From positions 6,859,411 through 6,923,410 of the forward strand of contig NZ_CP036348.1 of assembly GCF_007753095.1 (NCBI RefSeq): a stretch of 64,000 nucleotides of DNA. The letters run 5' to 3'. Under the pieces are notes generated by a model that saw only the letters and a list, made by a program, of their open reading frames with translations, had not been told where the DNA came from and did not search any database. The DNA is from Rosistilla carotiformis (GTDB taxonomy: Bacteria; Planctomycetota; Planctomycetia; Pirellulales; Pirellulaceae). Position 1 is the first letter of the stretch, and each line of letters opens with the position of its first letter. The translations under genes and the position numbers were made by a program. Below are positions 16,831 to 26,234 of this stretch, piece by piece.

Positions 16831-17414
16831 TCTAAAGGCCCTGTAAATGTTCCACTGGCAGCCAGCGTCGTGTTCTCGTTTGCAAGGGTGAGCGTGCCTT
16901 CGAGCGAGATCGTCTGTTGCAAGACACCTTTTTGGACTGTCAACTGCACCGGGTGATCATCGGGAGAGTACCAGACTTGATCGCCCGATTGGAAAAAGAA
17001 GCGGCCGGAGATCTGCCGTCCCGCCAGTTCATCGAAAGACGTTTCCGAGACCGGTGCATGGATCAGATAGGCCACCTTCCCCTCAGCACCCTCTTCGTCC
17101 TGGTAGTTCATCACTTGCAAGATTCCACCCCGGCCATCGCTTAGCGGATGGAATAGCACACGGCATTCCAGCTCTTCGTAAACTTGGCCGATCGTCACCG
17201 TGGCCGTTGGTTTTGCACCGGTGATATCCGTTGCGGTTTGATGCGCCACCTCTTTGGCTGCGTCGGCGATATCGGTCACCGCAGCGGCAGCTTTCTCTTT
17301 GGCCTCGGCCAACAGATCCGTCTCACCACCACAACCGACAAGCAAGCTAGTAAAGAGCACGGGCAGCAACGACAAGGTCGCGTGTAGCTTGAACTCAAGA
17401 AACCGTGGAGACAT
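16827..17414 (-). CDS. Putative lipoprotein of unknown function
   Basis: A 195-residue protein with a lipoprotein signal peptide: a hydrophobic core, then LLVGCGGE with the lipobox Cys at about residue 28. The start of the mature part is Ala/Glu/Lys-rich and probably helical (LLAEAKEKAAAAVTDIADAAKE). The rest is beta-rich (YEELECRVLFHPL onward). It is translationally coupled by a 4-base overlap to the next gene, an unknown exported protein. No family was recognised. Confidence 0.65.
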   Translation of the reverse strand: MSPRFLEFKLHATLSLLPVLFTSLLVGCGGETDLLAEAKEKAAAAVTDIADAAKEVAHQTATDITGAKPTATVTIGQVYEELECRVLFHPLSDGRGGILQVMNYQDEEGAEGKVAYLIHAPVSETSFDELAGRQISGRFFFQSGDQVWYSPDDHPVQLTVQKGVLQQTISLEGTLTLANENTTLAASGTFTGPLE

Positions 17415-18412
17415 AGGCTCGGATCCACTTGGGTAGCCGAAGGATCAAACGCGTCGACAACGTCACGCCGTCGATCAACCGAAACAGCGCGTTGTATCGG
17501 ATCTTGCGCGTCGACCGTACCCAGGCGGCAGTTAATTTTCGATGAAGCCTAATTTCGGTCACCGATCGATCCTGGCAACAGACTTCGACCGGACACCCTA
17601 TTTCGAACAGCCGGCATGAATCCCTGGCATCTCGTCCGCTGCAGATTGAAACGTGACTTGTCGGATGCAACGTCGCCGTTTGAGATCCATCCTGACAGCT
17701 GTGCAGCTCTTGAATGGGTTTATTGAAGCCGCGCCGCCACGGGTCCTTCGGTTGCCGCAATATGCAAACTTGACTACCGGTAAAATTCTGCGACTGTGCG
17801 TCACAACAAGCTGCACGCACCAACATCACCGTTTGGGGCTTAGCTCAAATTGCTGGCCCGTGCGTGAAGGTTACGTGAAGGATCCAAGAGAAGTCGATGT
17901 GCAAACCTTGCCCGGCGGCTACCCCCTTTGTAACCTTCTTCGCAGTCACCGCGATGCCGGTAGCGACAGCAACACAAAAGCGACTTTCTTAACCAAAAAC
18001 AGTTCGAACAAACGTCACTCGCTTCACACGGGCAAACTTCAATAGTCCGGCAGACACAGCGACAGAGAGTTGGCTACACCACGATACGAACCGGGCAAGA
18101 CGCGAGTTCACTTTTCAAGACAACTTCATCGTCGGCAGCCAAACGCCCCGGCGAATAACCATCGACTGACCCACTTCAACACCCAGGCAACCGGGGATCA
18201 ATCGCGAAAGCGCCGTTCCCGAGGAGGAGCATCCGGCAAAAGAGAATTCACCGCTAGCGGCCTGACGTTAGGGCAACTGGCAAAGAGGCACGAGACGACG
18301 ACAGCTTCTGCTCAATGAAACAAGTCGCCGCCCCGCGCCGAAACCGACTAGAAAACGAAAATTAAAAGAAAAGCGTTAACACAGTTTAACACAAATTTGG
18401 AGAATTGAAGAG
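17415..18412. other. One-kilobase gene-free region upstream of the pseudopilin gene
   Basis: No reading frame here has convincing composition. The region lies between divergent genes and must contain the promoters of the lipoprotein gene and of the pseudopilin gene. The last 70 bp before 18413 are strongly A-rich and hold two related nonamers around 18375-18394 (GTTAACACA and TTTAACACA). A long leader for a highly expressed gene is the simplest reading; a small RNA cannot be excluded. Confidence 0.5.
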
Positions 18413-19741
18413 ATGCAATCTCGAATGAGCCGTAAGGCTTTCACGATCATCGAATTGTTGGTCGTCATTACAATCATCGCGATCTTGGCCGGCCTGTTGT
18501 TGCCAGCTTTGAACAAGGCTCGCGAAGCAGCCCGCAACGCCCAGTGCAAGAACAACTTGCGTCAATTCGGCATCGCGATGAACGAATTTTCGGTCCGCGA
18601 TCCTCAAAGCCGCTTGTGCAGCGGTGCTTCGGATTACTTCCGTGACGGATGCATGGACACTTGGGGATGGGTCGCCGACGTTGTTAACAGCGGCTCGGGC
18701 AACGTCAACGACATGTTGTGCCCATCGAACCCTCTGAAGGGTTCGGAAAAGATGAACGATTCGCTGTCAGGTACCGGAGGAAGCGCTGAAGCAGCTGAAG
18801 GTGCTCCAGCCTCTCGTCTCATCGACGGGCTTTGTGGCGAAGACAACTTTGCAGGTGCCGCTCCTGGTGCAGCTACCTTCGGTGGCTCGGCTGCAAACAG
18901 CGTTGATCGCGCTGAAATTCTCGCTCGTGCATTCTTCGAGCGAGGTTACAACTCGAACTACGCTGCTGGCTGGCACTTGGTGCGCAGCGGCCTGAAGATG
19001 GCAAAGCAAACCAAGGGAAGCGTCGAGCTGGTTACCCTTGAAGCTCAGGCATCGAAGGGACTTGCTGGATCGACCGGACCTTTGCGTCAGAACGTTCTAG
19101 ACCGCAGCTCGGTCCCAACCTCGAACATCGGCATCTTGGGCGATGCGGGTCCTGGCGACGTTGACGAAGCCATCCTCGACATCACCATCGGTTACGGCCC
19201 TGGCTTGACCGCTGTAACGTACGGTGCCGGCGATAACCAAAGCGACCGAGTTTTCATCAATGCCGGCGAACTGTTGACCGAATCGTTCAACGATGGTCCT
19301 GCATTCTTCCAGAGCGCAAGCAACGCTGTTCGCTTGATCAAGAATTCGACACTCCTTGGCACTCAAGCACCGACGACGGTTGCAAACTTCAACGTGTTGA
19401 TGGATACCCAACGTTCTTGCGAACTGGAAACTCCAGGTTCAAACACTGCCTGTGCAGCCGCAACCACCACCTCGGGTACCTTCATGCAAGACACTCGTGA
19501 CTGGTTTGCCGTCCACGCCGATTCGTGCAACGTCCTAATGGCTGACGCTTCGGTGAAGGTATTCTTCGACAACAACAACGACAAGTACTTGAACCCAGGT
19601 TTCCAAGTCCCAACCGGACTGTCCGACGCTGAGTATCTACAAGTTGGATACCGTGGTTCGGAAATCGAAATGCCAAAGGACCGTTTCTTCAGCGGTGTCT
19701 TCATCGACGACACCATCCTGAAGGGCACCTTCGAAGATTAG
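18413..19741 (+). CDS. DUF1559-like type IV pseudopilin/prepilin-like protein
   Basis: A 442-residue protein with an N-terminal prepilin methylation motif: [15 protein letters not shown] gives Phe at +1 and Glu at +5, followed by a hydrophobic helix to about residue 35. The helix continues into [19 protein letters not shown], typical of planctomycete DUF1559 proteins. Near the C-terminus [12 protein letters not shown] matches the H-X9-DG motif of that family except that Gly is Ala. The residue before the cleavage point is Ala rather than Gly. Its codon choice is more biased than its neighbours (many GGT, AAC, AAG, TTC, TTG, CGT), which suggests high expression. GGAG lies 10 bases before the ATG at 18413; an ATG at 18425 is a second option. 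Probably a major surface-fibre or pseudopilus subunit. Confidence 0.85.
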   Translation: MQSRMSRKAFTIIELLVVITIIAILAGLLLPALNKAREAARNAQCKNNLRQFGIAMNEFSVRDPQSRLCSGASDYFRDGCMDTWGWVADVVNSGSGNVNDMLCPSNPLKGSEKMNDSLSGTGGSAEAAEGAPASRLIDGLCGEDNFAGAAPGAATFGGSAANSVDRAEILARAFFERGYNSNYAAGWHLVRSGLKMAKQTKGSVELVTLEAQASKGLAGSTGPLRQNVLDRSSVPTSNIGILGDAGPGDVDEAILDITIGYGPGLTAVTYGAGDNQSDRVFINAGELLTESFNDGPAFFQSASNAVRLIKNSTLLGTQAPTTVANFNVLMDTQRSCELETPGSNTACAAATTTSGTFMQDTRDWFAVHADSCNVLMADASVKVFFDNNNDKYLNPGFQVPTGLSDAEYLQVGYRGSEIEMPKDRFFSGVFIDDTILKGTFED

Positions 19742-19808
19742 TAAATCTGGAACATCATTCATATGATGTGATGCAAAACCATCCCTTTGCATAACTTCCA
19801 ATAAACGC

Positions 19809-19841
19809 CAGGTGAGGTTGAGTTCAGCTCGACCTCACCTG
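19809..19841 (+). terminator. Strong hairpin after the pseudopilin gene
   Basis: A 14 bp stem with one wobble pair (19809-19822 with 19828-19841) and a 5-base loop starts 67 bp after the pseudopilin stop. No T-run follows, so it may act as a 3-prime stabiliser or partial terminator that lets the pseudopilin mRNA exceed that of the genes downstream. Confidence 0.6.
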
Positions 19842-19926
19842 ATCGTGTTAACTCCGCACCAGCGGAAGCAGCCTCTCGCAACACGCATACAGTCCACCCC
19901 CTCCTACCCCCTTCGATTGAAGTCAC

Positions 19927-21213
19927 ATGATCCGAGATGCATTTTTGCGGCGCATCGTTATTGCCTTGGTTGTGTTCGGTACCATTGCCACCAGCGTTTT
20001 GGCGCTGGCGGTTACAGTCACCTACAAGCCCTGGGGTGTTCCCGACATTCAACGCGCCGAATACGAACAGAAAGTCGCAGACATCAAGGCGCGTAACGAA
20101 GCGCTGCAGACCCGCGATAATTCAACCGCGCCGCGCGCTGTGATCGAACAAACCATCTACGATTTCGGCATGATGGACCCTCTGCAAGAAGGCACCCATG
20201 AATTTGTAATCCGCAACGACGGCGACAAATTGCTGGTCCTCACAGGGGGAGGCACAACGTGCAAGTGCACGCTGATCAAAGGGGGAACGCAGACGATTGA
20301 GCCCGGCACAAGCTCGACCGTTGCATTGTTCTGGAACACAGGACGAAAACGCGATTATTACGAACAACAAGCGATCCTCCGCACCAACGATCCGCTGTTG
20401 CCAGAAATCAAGCTGGTGGTTCGCGGCAAGGTTCGGTTTGAAATCGGCGTTTCTGTCGCTGAGGCTAACTTTGCGAACCTACAACCCGATGGTGACGGGC
20501 AAACCGAATTCGATGTCTACTCCCAATTGTTCTACGAGTTTGATATCGATCGCATCGAAACTACGTTAGATGACCTTACATGGAAGATCGAACCACTGCC
20601 GTCCGATGCGCTCACTCAATACGACGCCCGCTGCGGATACCGGATCGCGTTGACAATGCCACTTCGCAACGTGGATTCCCTGTTCAACGGCGTTTTTCGA
20701 ATGTGGATTAATCGGCCCGAAGAGGCGATAGCAGCAGCGGCAAGCAACGACTTGGCAACCTCTGACTCCTCGGAAGAATCGCCGAGTCCAGAGATTGAAG
20801 AAGAGGAAGAAATCGATGACCCAACCGGCGCGACAATCTTGAGAGAGCTATCGGTGCGTGGACGTGTTCCTCGCCGCTTGGCACTCTATGGCAAAGATCT
20901 CAATGGCAGCGCTGGCCTGAGCCTGGGGATCCTGCCGACTGGCAAGCGTTATGAAAATCGACTTGTGGCTCGGACCCGTGGAACCACACTTCCCAAAGTG
21001 TTACGAGTCGCGAAGGTTGAGCCAGAATTCATCCAAGCGACCATCACTCCAAAAGATCGAGAGGGGTGGTACTCGTTAACCGTTGTGATCCCCGAAGATG
21101 CACCAATGACAATCTTCAACACCTCAGAATCGGTCGGTCGCATTGAAATCGAATGCGATTTGCTACCGAGTGGCAAAATGGTGCTACCACTTTCCGGCGC
21201 CATTGTTGAGTAA
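19927..21213 (+). CDS. DUF1573 domain protein, membrane anchored
   Basis: A 428-residue protein with one N-terminal transmembrane segment (about residues 10-33). The DUF1573 domain follows (about 72-170), recognisable from YDFGMMDPLQEGTHEF and NDGDKLLVLTGGGTTCKC, with the paired Cys typical of the family. DUF1573 is an Ig-like fold of unknown role found mainly in Bacteroidetes and Planctomycetes. A second beta-rich part follows, interrupted by an acidic linker (EEEEEIDD, near residue 300). It sits between the pseudopilin gene and the zinc-ribbon PilM gene on the same strand, so a role in assembly or anchoring of the fibre is inferred. Confidence 0.8.
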   Translation: MIRDAFLRRIVIALVVFGTIATSVLALAVTVTYKPWGVPDIQRAEYEQKVADIKARNEALQTRDNSTAPRAVIEQTIYDFGMMDPLQEGTHEFVIRNDGDKLLVLTGGGTTCKCTLIKGGTQTIEPGTSSTVALFWNTGRKRDYYEQQAILRTNDPLLPEIKLVVRGKVRFEIGVSVAEANFANLQPDGDGQTEFDVYSQLFYEFDIDRIETTLDDLTWKIEPLPSDALTQYDARCGYRIALTMPLRNVDSLFNGVFRMWINRPEEAIAAAASNDLATSDSSEESPSPEIEEEEEIDDPTGATILRELSVRGRVPRRLALYGKDLNGSAGLSLGILPTGKRYENRLVARTRGTTLPKVLRVAKVEPEFIQATITPKDREGWYSLTVVIPEDAPMTIFNTSESVGRIEIECDLLPSGKMVLPLSGAIVE

Positions 21214-21321
21214 GCGGGTGCCCGACCTCACAGTTGCGGATGTCCAATATTACAAATCCCAAGCACGGTGTCATTGGCTAGCCCGACGATGCCGGGCAGC
21301 CTCCTACGACGCTCAATCGAT

Positions 21322-23487
21322 ATGACTGGAGACTCGCTCGTCCAAACCAACTCAAACACTTCGGTCAGTAGCAAGGCCGATGCTTGCGCAAAATGTGGTG
21401 CAGGAAACCCTGAAACTTCAAAGTTCTGTGTTAGTTGCGGGACTTCTTTGTTTGAGAAATGCCGAAAGTGTGGCACCTCAATCCGACTAGGGATCACCTT
21501 TTGTGGCGACTGTGGATTTAACGCGAAGGAAGCTTTTGAAAAAGCGCGAGGGGAACTGAAGGAGTCGCTGCGGCGGGCGATGGAACTGGGCAAAGAGCAT
21601 AACTACGAGGATGCGATCTACTTTGCTCAAGCCGCTTCGGTTCCCCCCGACTTTCGATTTCAAGACTTGGCCGACAAAGCCAAGGAACTTGTCGAGCGAT
21701 TAAAGCAGCGTCGCGACAAATATGCTGCCAAAGTTGCCCAGGTCGTTCCTGCGGCCAAGGTCGCTTCGGAGAAAGGGCGCCTGGACGATGTGATCCAACT
21801 CCTTTCATCGGTCCCCCGCGCGCTGCTGTCGGATGATGTCTGGGCGCTTGCCGAACGGGCCAAAGCGTCGCTGAACGAGAAGGGGGATCTCACGCAAGAG
21901 ATCCGCGATGCGGTGGCTCGCCGCGACTATCAAGATGCTGGCAGTTTGTTGGACCGGATGTTGCACCTGAATCCCGATCAACCCAAGTTCGTTAAACTGG
22001 CCGGCCAGGTGGGCAACGAACTGATGAAGGCGGCTCTAAAATTGTGCGAATCGGGCCAGTACCCCGCCGCCGACAAACGACTCGCTTGTGTCCCCGACGT
22101 CGCCAAAAATGAAAACTACCGCAAGATGCGGACGATGTTGGACGAGCTGTTTTGGGTTCGCAATCACTTGATCCGCTACCCCTACGCGACTCCCGCGCTT
22201 GCCAAGATCAGCAAGAAGCTGACCAAGCTGACGCCGGGCGACCCCAACGCGATCAAGATGCACGAGCAATTGGTGCAGCGAGTCGAATCGGGAGAACGTG
22301 ACGAGCGGGCAGCGCATGCAAGATGGAATTTGGATAATCCCGAGTTCTACCGCTGCGAAGTGAATCAATTGGCAAAGCTTCAATCGATCGATTGCGATGC
22401 CGCGGCGGCAATCCAGGAACGCCCGCTGCGATTCGCCACCGCAATCGGTGCTGCATTGCAGGGGATCGGCAAGGCCCGCTACGACATGCGATTTGCCGGA
22501 AAGCCACAAGCGTCGGGGATCAAGAAGCTGCTGCAGCGGAAGAAACAGCAAACGGCAGCAGCGTGGGGCTTGGATATCGGCCCCTCATCGATTCGGCTGG
22601 TCCGGATGGAACTGGGAGACGGTGCGGCGAAGCCTAAAATAACCGAAGCGGAATACCTCGAATTTGCTGCACCGCTATCGCGTCCCGGCAAAGAGATGAC
22701 AGCTTCGGTAGCGATCCGCGAGAAGCTCGACTTGCTAGCCGAAAAGTTCCCACTCAAAGAGGAACCGGTTTGGATCCTGTCGCCTGGGCGACAAGCACTC
22801 GGGCGTTTTCTCGAAATGCCGCCGTCGGACGACAAGAAGCTCAACGGGCTGATCGAAGCGGAGGTGGAGCATCAGTTTCCCGTCCCGCCATCACAGCTTG
22901 TCTGGCGACACTGGCTGGCCGATCCATCGACCGAAGGTGCCGCGCCGCGTTACGCCGCGATCATTGGGGTCCGCGACTTTGTCGTCGATCAACAGATGCG
23001 ACTCTTCGGTGAAGTGGAGATCGAACCAGCGGGGATGCAAGTTGAACCGGTGGCGCTAGCCAACCTGGCAACCTTTGAATTTGCCGACGTTCTAAAGACG
23101 GAAGAGTTCACGATCACGCCCCCCGCGATCGCGATCCTGGACGTGGGTGTGGAGACGAGCATTTTAATGGTCTGCACCGAAAACGCCTTCAGCTATCGCA
23201 CGTTTGATATGGGAGGCGATCTATGGAGCGGTGCGCTGGCGCGTCAACAAAAGGCGACGATGGACAAGGCCGATCAACTGAAGGCAGCGATCGTCGACCA
23301 GCCTCAACTTGCCCCGCTATTTGAATCACTGGACGAGCCATTCGGCCGCTACAACATGCGATTGAAGCAGATGTTTGCTGCCTGCCGGTCGAATCTCGGC
23401 GAATTTGTCCTCAAGGGACTGTGGTGTACTGGCGGTGGCTGCCAGATCCACGGCTTCATGGAACGCATCTTTTCGGATGAACAATGA
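21322..23487 (+). CDS. PilM-like actin-fold protein with N-terminal double zinc ribbon
   Basis: A 721-residue fusion. Residues 22-64 hold four CxxC pairs (22/25, 36/39, 47/50, 61/64), a double zinc ribbon. Residues about 75-400 are helical and TPR-like. The C-terminal part (about 405-720) is a PilM/actin-type ATPase: LDIGPSSIRLV is the first phosphate motif, AILDVGVETS the second, and TGGGCQIHG the adenosine motif. PilM normally sits on the inner face of the membrane and binds PilN in type IV pilus and type II secretion platforms. I chose the ATG at 21322; an in-frame GTG at 21268 would add 18 residues. It overlaps the next gene by ATGA (23484-23487). No pilN, pilO, secretin or motor ATPase is seen in the window. 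Confidence 0.8.
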   Translation: MTGDSLVQTNSNTSVSSKADACAKCGAGNPETSKFCVSCGTSLFEKCRKCGTSIRLGITFCGDCGFNAKEAFEKARGELKESLRRAMELGKEHNYEDAIYFAQAASVPPDFRFQDLADKAKELVERLKQRRDKYAAKVAQVVPAAKVASEKGRLDDVIQLLSSVPRALLSDDVWALAERAKASLNEKGDLTQEIRDAVARRDYQDAGSLLDRMLHLNPDQPKFVKLAGQVGNELMKAALKLCESGQYPAADKRLACVPDVAKNENYRKMRTMLDELFWVRNHLIRYPYATPALAKISKKLTKLTPGDPNAIKMHEQLVQRVESGERDERAAHARWNLDNPEFYRCEVNQLAKLQSIDCDAAAAIQERPLRFATAIGAALQGIGKARYDMRFAGKPQASGIKKLLQRKKQQTAAAWGLDIGPSSIRLVRMELGDGAAKPKITEAEYLEFAAPLSRPGKEMTASVAIREKLDLLAEKFPLKEEPVWILSPGRQALGRFLEMPPSDDKKLNGLIEAEVEHQFPVPPSQLVWRHWLADPSTEGAAPRYAAIIGVRDFVVDQQMRLFGEVEIEPAGMQVEPVALANLATFEFADVLKTEEFTITPPAIAILDVGVETSILMVCTENAFSYRTFDMGGDLWSGALARQQKATMDKADQLKAAIVDQPQLAPLFESLDEPFGRYNMRLKQMFAACRSNLGEFVLKGLWCTGGGCQIHGFMERIFSDEQ

Positions 23488-25043
23488 ATATTAAATCTAT
23501 AGTTAACATTTTTTTGACCGCGATGCTCCTCCTGGTGATGGGCTGTGGCGGCAGCATGCAAGACGACATGATGGTCCGCGCCAAGGCGCTTGCCGAAGCG
23601 CGTCGCGCCGACCGTGAAAAGGAAGCGGCCGAAGCGGAACAACAAAAGAAGGAAGCAGCGGAAAAAGAGACTGCAGATGCCGAACTCGCAAAGGCGGAAG
23701 TCAAGGTCGCCAAAGCGACACCGCCGACAGCGCCGCCGAAACCGGCTATTAAAAAACCCGATCCGGTGAAGCCACAAATTGCGAAACCCGCTCCACCCGT
23801 TGCCGCCGCTGCCACTCCCCAGCCCGCTGCTGCACCAACTCCATCGCAGGACGCACCCAGCGTGACGATGGTCGCTGCGTCCGAAACCGTTTCGCTGTCC
23901 GCAGGCACGCCGGCGGGGGTCGCGATACCGCCGATTCCCGGACTCATGCCCGCAAATGCAGCCCCCGGTTCCGCCGACGACTTTCCGGCGATGGACTTTG
24001 GGAACGATGGAGTTGTATCGTCGACCACACCTTCCTTCGCGCCGGAATCGCCAGCCCGAACGGGTGACACGCCCATTCCGCCAACCGCCGATGTGAAAGA
24101 TGCCAGCGATAAGCTGCGCGAGCTGTTCAGCGAACAAATGGCTGCTGCCAAAACGGCTGCCGATCACGTTGCTCTGGGGCGACTACTGATAGTACAAGCC
24201 GACTCGCTGAGTAACGATCCGGCTGCACTCTACGCGACCTTGCAAGCTGCGCGAACCATCGGCTGCTCCTCGGGAAACCTACCGCTGGCTCAAGAAGCCG
24301 ATGTGAAGATCCGACAGGTGTTTGCTGTCGATCCAGAACAAATGCAACTTGACATGATTCGACGTTTTGCCGGTACTGCCTACACGCCCCATCGCTATGT
24401 CGATGTGAATGGATTTGGAACGATGGCGACCAGCGTCCTGACGGCCGCAATCGAAAAGGACGACTATAAAGTTGCGTCGCTCTGTTCCAACCTGATCGGA
24501 CGCATGGTCCGACTGGGAGATCACTCCCTGACCCCGCAAGCATCGGAACAATTAGAAAAGTACCTGAAGATTGCCCACAACAAGTACAAAAGTTCAGTGC
24601 TGTCGATGGAGGTTCTCCAAGCCAATCCAGCCGACCCGGAAGCCGCTGCCGTGGTGGGAATGTACTTCTGCTTTGTCCGCGGCAACTGGGACGAAGGGAT
24701 TCGATTGCTGCGACTCGCCTCGGACGAAAAGCTCTCGAAAGCAGCAATCACCGACAGCACCGCCACCGCAAACGAAACGCCTACCGCGATGGTCCATGCA
24801 GGCGATGCATGGTGGGCGGCGAGCGAACACGCCAAAGATCCCCTGTTGGAGTATTTTGGTCGTGGCCGCGCCTTGCACTGGTATCGTCAGGCGCTGCCGC
24901 AACTGGGCGAGACTCTCGATCGCTTACGGGTCACAGGAAGATTGAAAGGTTACTCCGAATCGCTCGATGGTAGTCTTGTCGAATCGATCATGCGCGTGGC
25001 GGGAAGCAATGCGCCAACCGTCGACTTCTATACAGAAAAATAG
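23484..25043 (+). CDS. Putative lipoprotein of the pseudopilin locus
   Basis: A 519-residue protein with a lipobox in LLLVMGCGGS (Cys about residue 21). A charged helical stretch of Ala/Glu/Lys (about 30-75) is followed by a Pro/Ala/Lys-rich linker (about 75-135), as in proteins that cross the periplasm or peptidoglycan. The remainder (about 200-510) is helical with TPR/SEL1-like character, for example GMYFCFVRGNWDEGIRLLRLAS. No family name is certain. Coupled by a 4-base overlap to the PilM-like gene, it is probably an envelope partner of that protein, in the position where pilN/pilO or pilP would be expected. That role is inference. Confidence 0.7.
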   Translation: MNIKSIVNIFLTAMLLLVMGCGGSMQDDMMVRAKALAEARRADREKEAAEAEQQKKEAAEKETADAELAKAEVKVAKATPPTAPPKPAIKKPDPVKPQIAKPAPPVAAAATPQPAAAPTPSQDAPSVTMVAASETVSLSAGTPAGVAIPPIPGLMPANAAPGSADDFPAMDFGNDGVVSSTTPSFAPESPARTGDTPIPPTADVKDASDKLRELFSEQMAAAKTAADHVALGRLLIVQADSLSNDPAALYATLQAARTIGCSSGNLPLAQEADVKIRQVFAVDPEQMQLDMIRRFAGTAYTPHRYVDVNGFGTMATSVLTAAIEKDDYKVASLCSNLIGRMVRLGDHSLTPQASEQLEKYLKIAHNKYKSSVLSMEVLQANPADPEAAAVVGMYFCFVRGNWDEGIRLLRLASDEKLSKAAITDSTATANETPTAMVHAGDAWWAASEHAKDPLLEYFGRGRALHWYRQALPQLGETLDRLRVTGRLKGYSESLDGSLVESIMRVAGSNAPTVDFYTEK

Positions 25044-25154
25044 TGACCGCAGGCACGAAAGTGCCACTACTGGTGAGGTCGAGTATCCGCCTCAAAAGCT
25101 GGATCTTTAAGCCTCCTTCACCGATCCTTCACGACCCTCTAGTAGAAAAGGGGG

Positions 25155-26234
25155 ATGAACGATCGCTACGACAACTTGATCGACGTGGAACCCGTCAGCG
25201 GCCAGCGATTGGCCGTAATCATTCCAGCGCTTAACGAAGCGCGGACGATCGGCGATGTGATCGACCGGATCCCTCGCGAAATCGATGGAATCGATTCGAT
25301 TCGAGTGATTGTGATCGACGATGGTTCACGCGATGCAACCGCCGAGATCGCAACTCAACATGGTGCAACGGTCGTACAACATCCACGTAATCTTGGCGTC
25401 GGCGCTGCCTTTGCCGCTGGCCTCGAATACGCGCTCCGCAGCGGTGCCGACGTGATCGTGAACATGGATGGCGATGGCCAATTTCGCCCCGAAGACATTC
25501 CCGATCTGATCGCCCCGATCCTGACGCGGCGCTACGGGTTTGTTACCTGCACTCGATTTGCAGACGTTGAAAAGTTGCCCGAGATGCCGCGAATTAAACT
25601 TTGGGGTAACCGGATGATGTGTCGGCTTGTCAACGCGATCATCGGCGGCAATCGCTTTACCGATGTCTCTTGTGGATTCCGCGCCTACTCGCGCGACACC
25701 GCCTTGCGAATGAATCTGTTTGGCAGCTTCACCTACACCCAAGAAACCTTCATCGACCTGGCAGCAAAGCGAGTCTCGATGACCGAAGTGCCGTTGGTCG
25801 TTCGTGGCGAACGCGAGCATGGCAAGAGCCGCGTGGCATCGAACCTGTGGCACTACGCCTTCCGCACCTCATCGATCATCCTCCGCGCCCTCCGCGACTG
25901 GCGTCCGCTGCTCTTCTTCGGCAGCATCGCCGTCACCTTTTCAGGACTTGGCGTCGCCATGCTGGCGTTTGTCGGATGGTGGTGGTTCACATTCCAACAA
26001 ACAAGGCCCTGGACATCGCTGATCACCGTCGGTGGCGTCTTTGCGGTGATGGGAGTCGCGTTTGCCGTACTCGCGCTGATCGCCGATCAAATCGGCCGCA
26101 GCCGCAAAATCCAAGAGCAATTGTTGTACATGCAGCGGCAACAAGCTTATGCGCGCAGCGGTTCGGAGCTTGATCGGGCACCGCCCCTTCGAGAAAACCT
26201 CATCGAACCCGCGTTCCAGGCGACAACAATATGA
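25155..26234 (+). CDS. Family 2 glycosyltransferase, DPM1-like, membrane anchored
   Basis: A 359-residue polyprenyl-phosphate sugar transferase type protein. The GT-A domain (about 20-240) shows VIIPALNEARTI, VIDDGSRDAT and the metal-binding NMDGDGQ. Two transmembrane segments follow (about 255-280 and 290-312). Such enzymes move a sugar from a nucleotide donor to undecaprenyl phosphate or act on lipid-linked glycans at the cytoplasmic membrane. A GGGGG run touches the ATG directly, so the ribosome-binding spacing is odd. It overlaps the next glycosyltransferase by ATGA (26231-26234) and opens the polysaccharide cluster. Confidence 0.88.
   Translation: MNDRYDNLIDVEPVSGQRLAVIIPALNEARTIGDVIDRIPREIDGIDSIRVIVIDDGSRDATAEIATQHGATVVQHPRNLGVGAAFAAGLEYALRSGADVIVNMDGDGQFRPEDIPDLIAPILTRRYGFVTCTRFADVEKLPEMPRIKLWGNRMMCRLVNAIIGGNRFTDVSCGFRAYSRDTALRMNLFGSFTYTQETFIDLAAKRVSMTEVPLVVRGEREHGKSRVASNLWHYAFRTSSIILRALRDWRPLLFFGSIAVTFSGLGVAMLAFVGWWWFTFQQTRPWTSLITVGGVFAVMGVAFAVLALIADQIGRSRKIQEQLLYMQRQQAYARSGSELDRAPPLRENLIEPAFQATTI

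Noticed and set aside
17653-18045. 130-codon plus-strand frame in the pre-pilin gap
   Set aside because: No signal, no domain, unlikely composition and no ribosome-binding site.
18230-18412. Sigma-54 promoter for the pseudopilin gene
   Set aside because: A TGGCA-like element was seen near 18277, but no matching TTGC element at the right distance.
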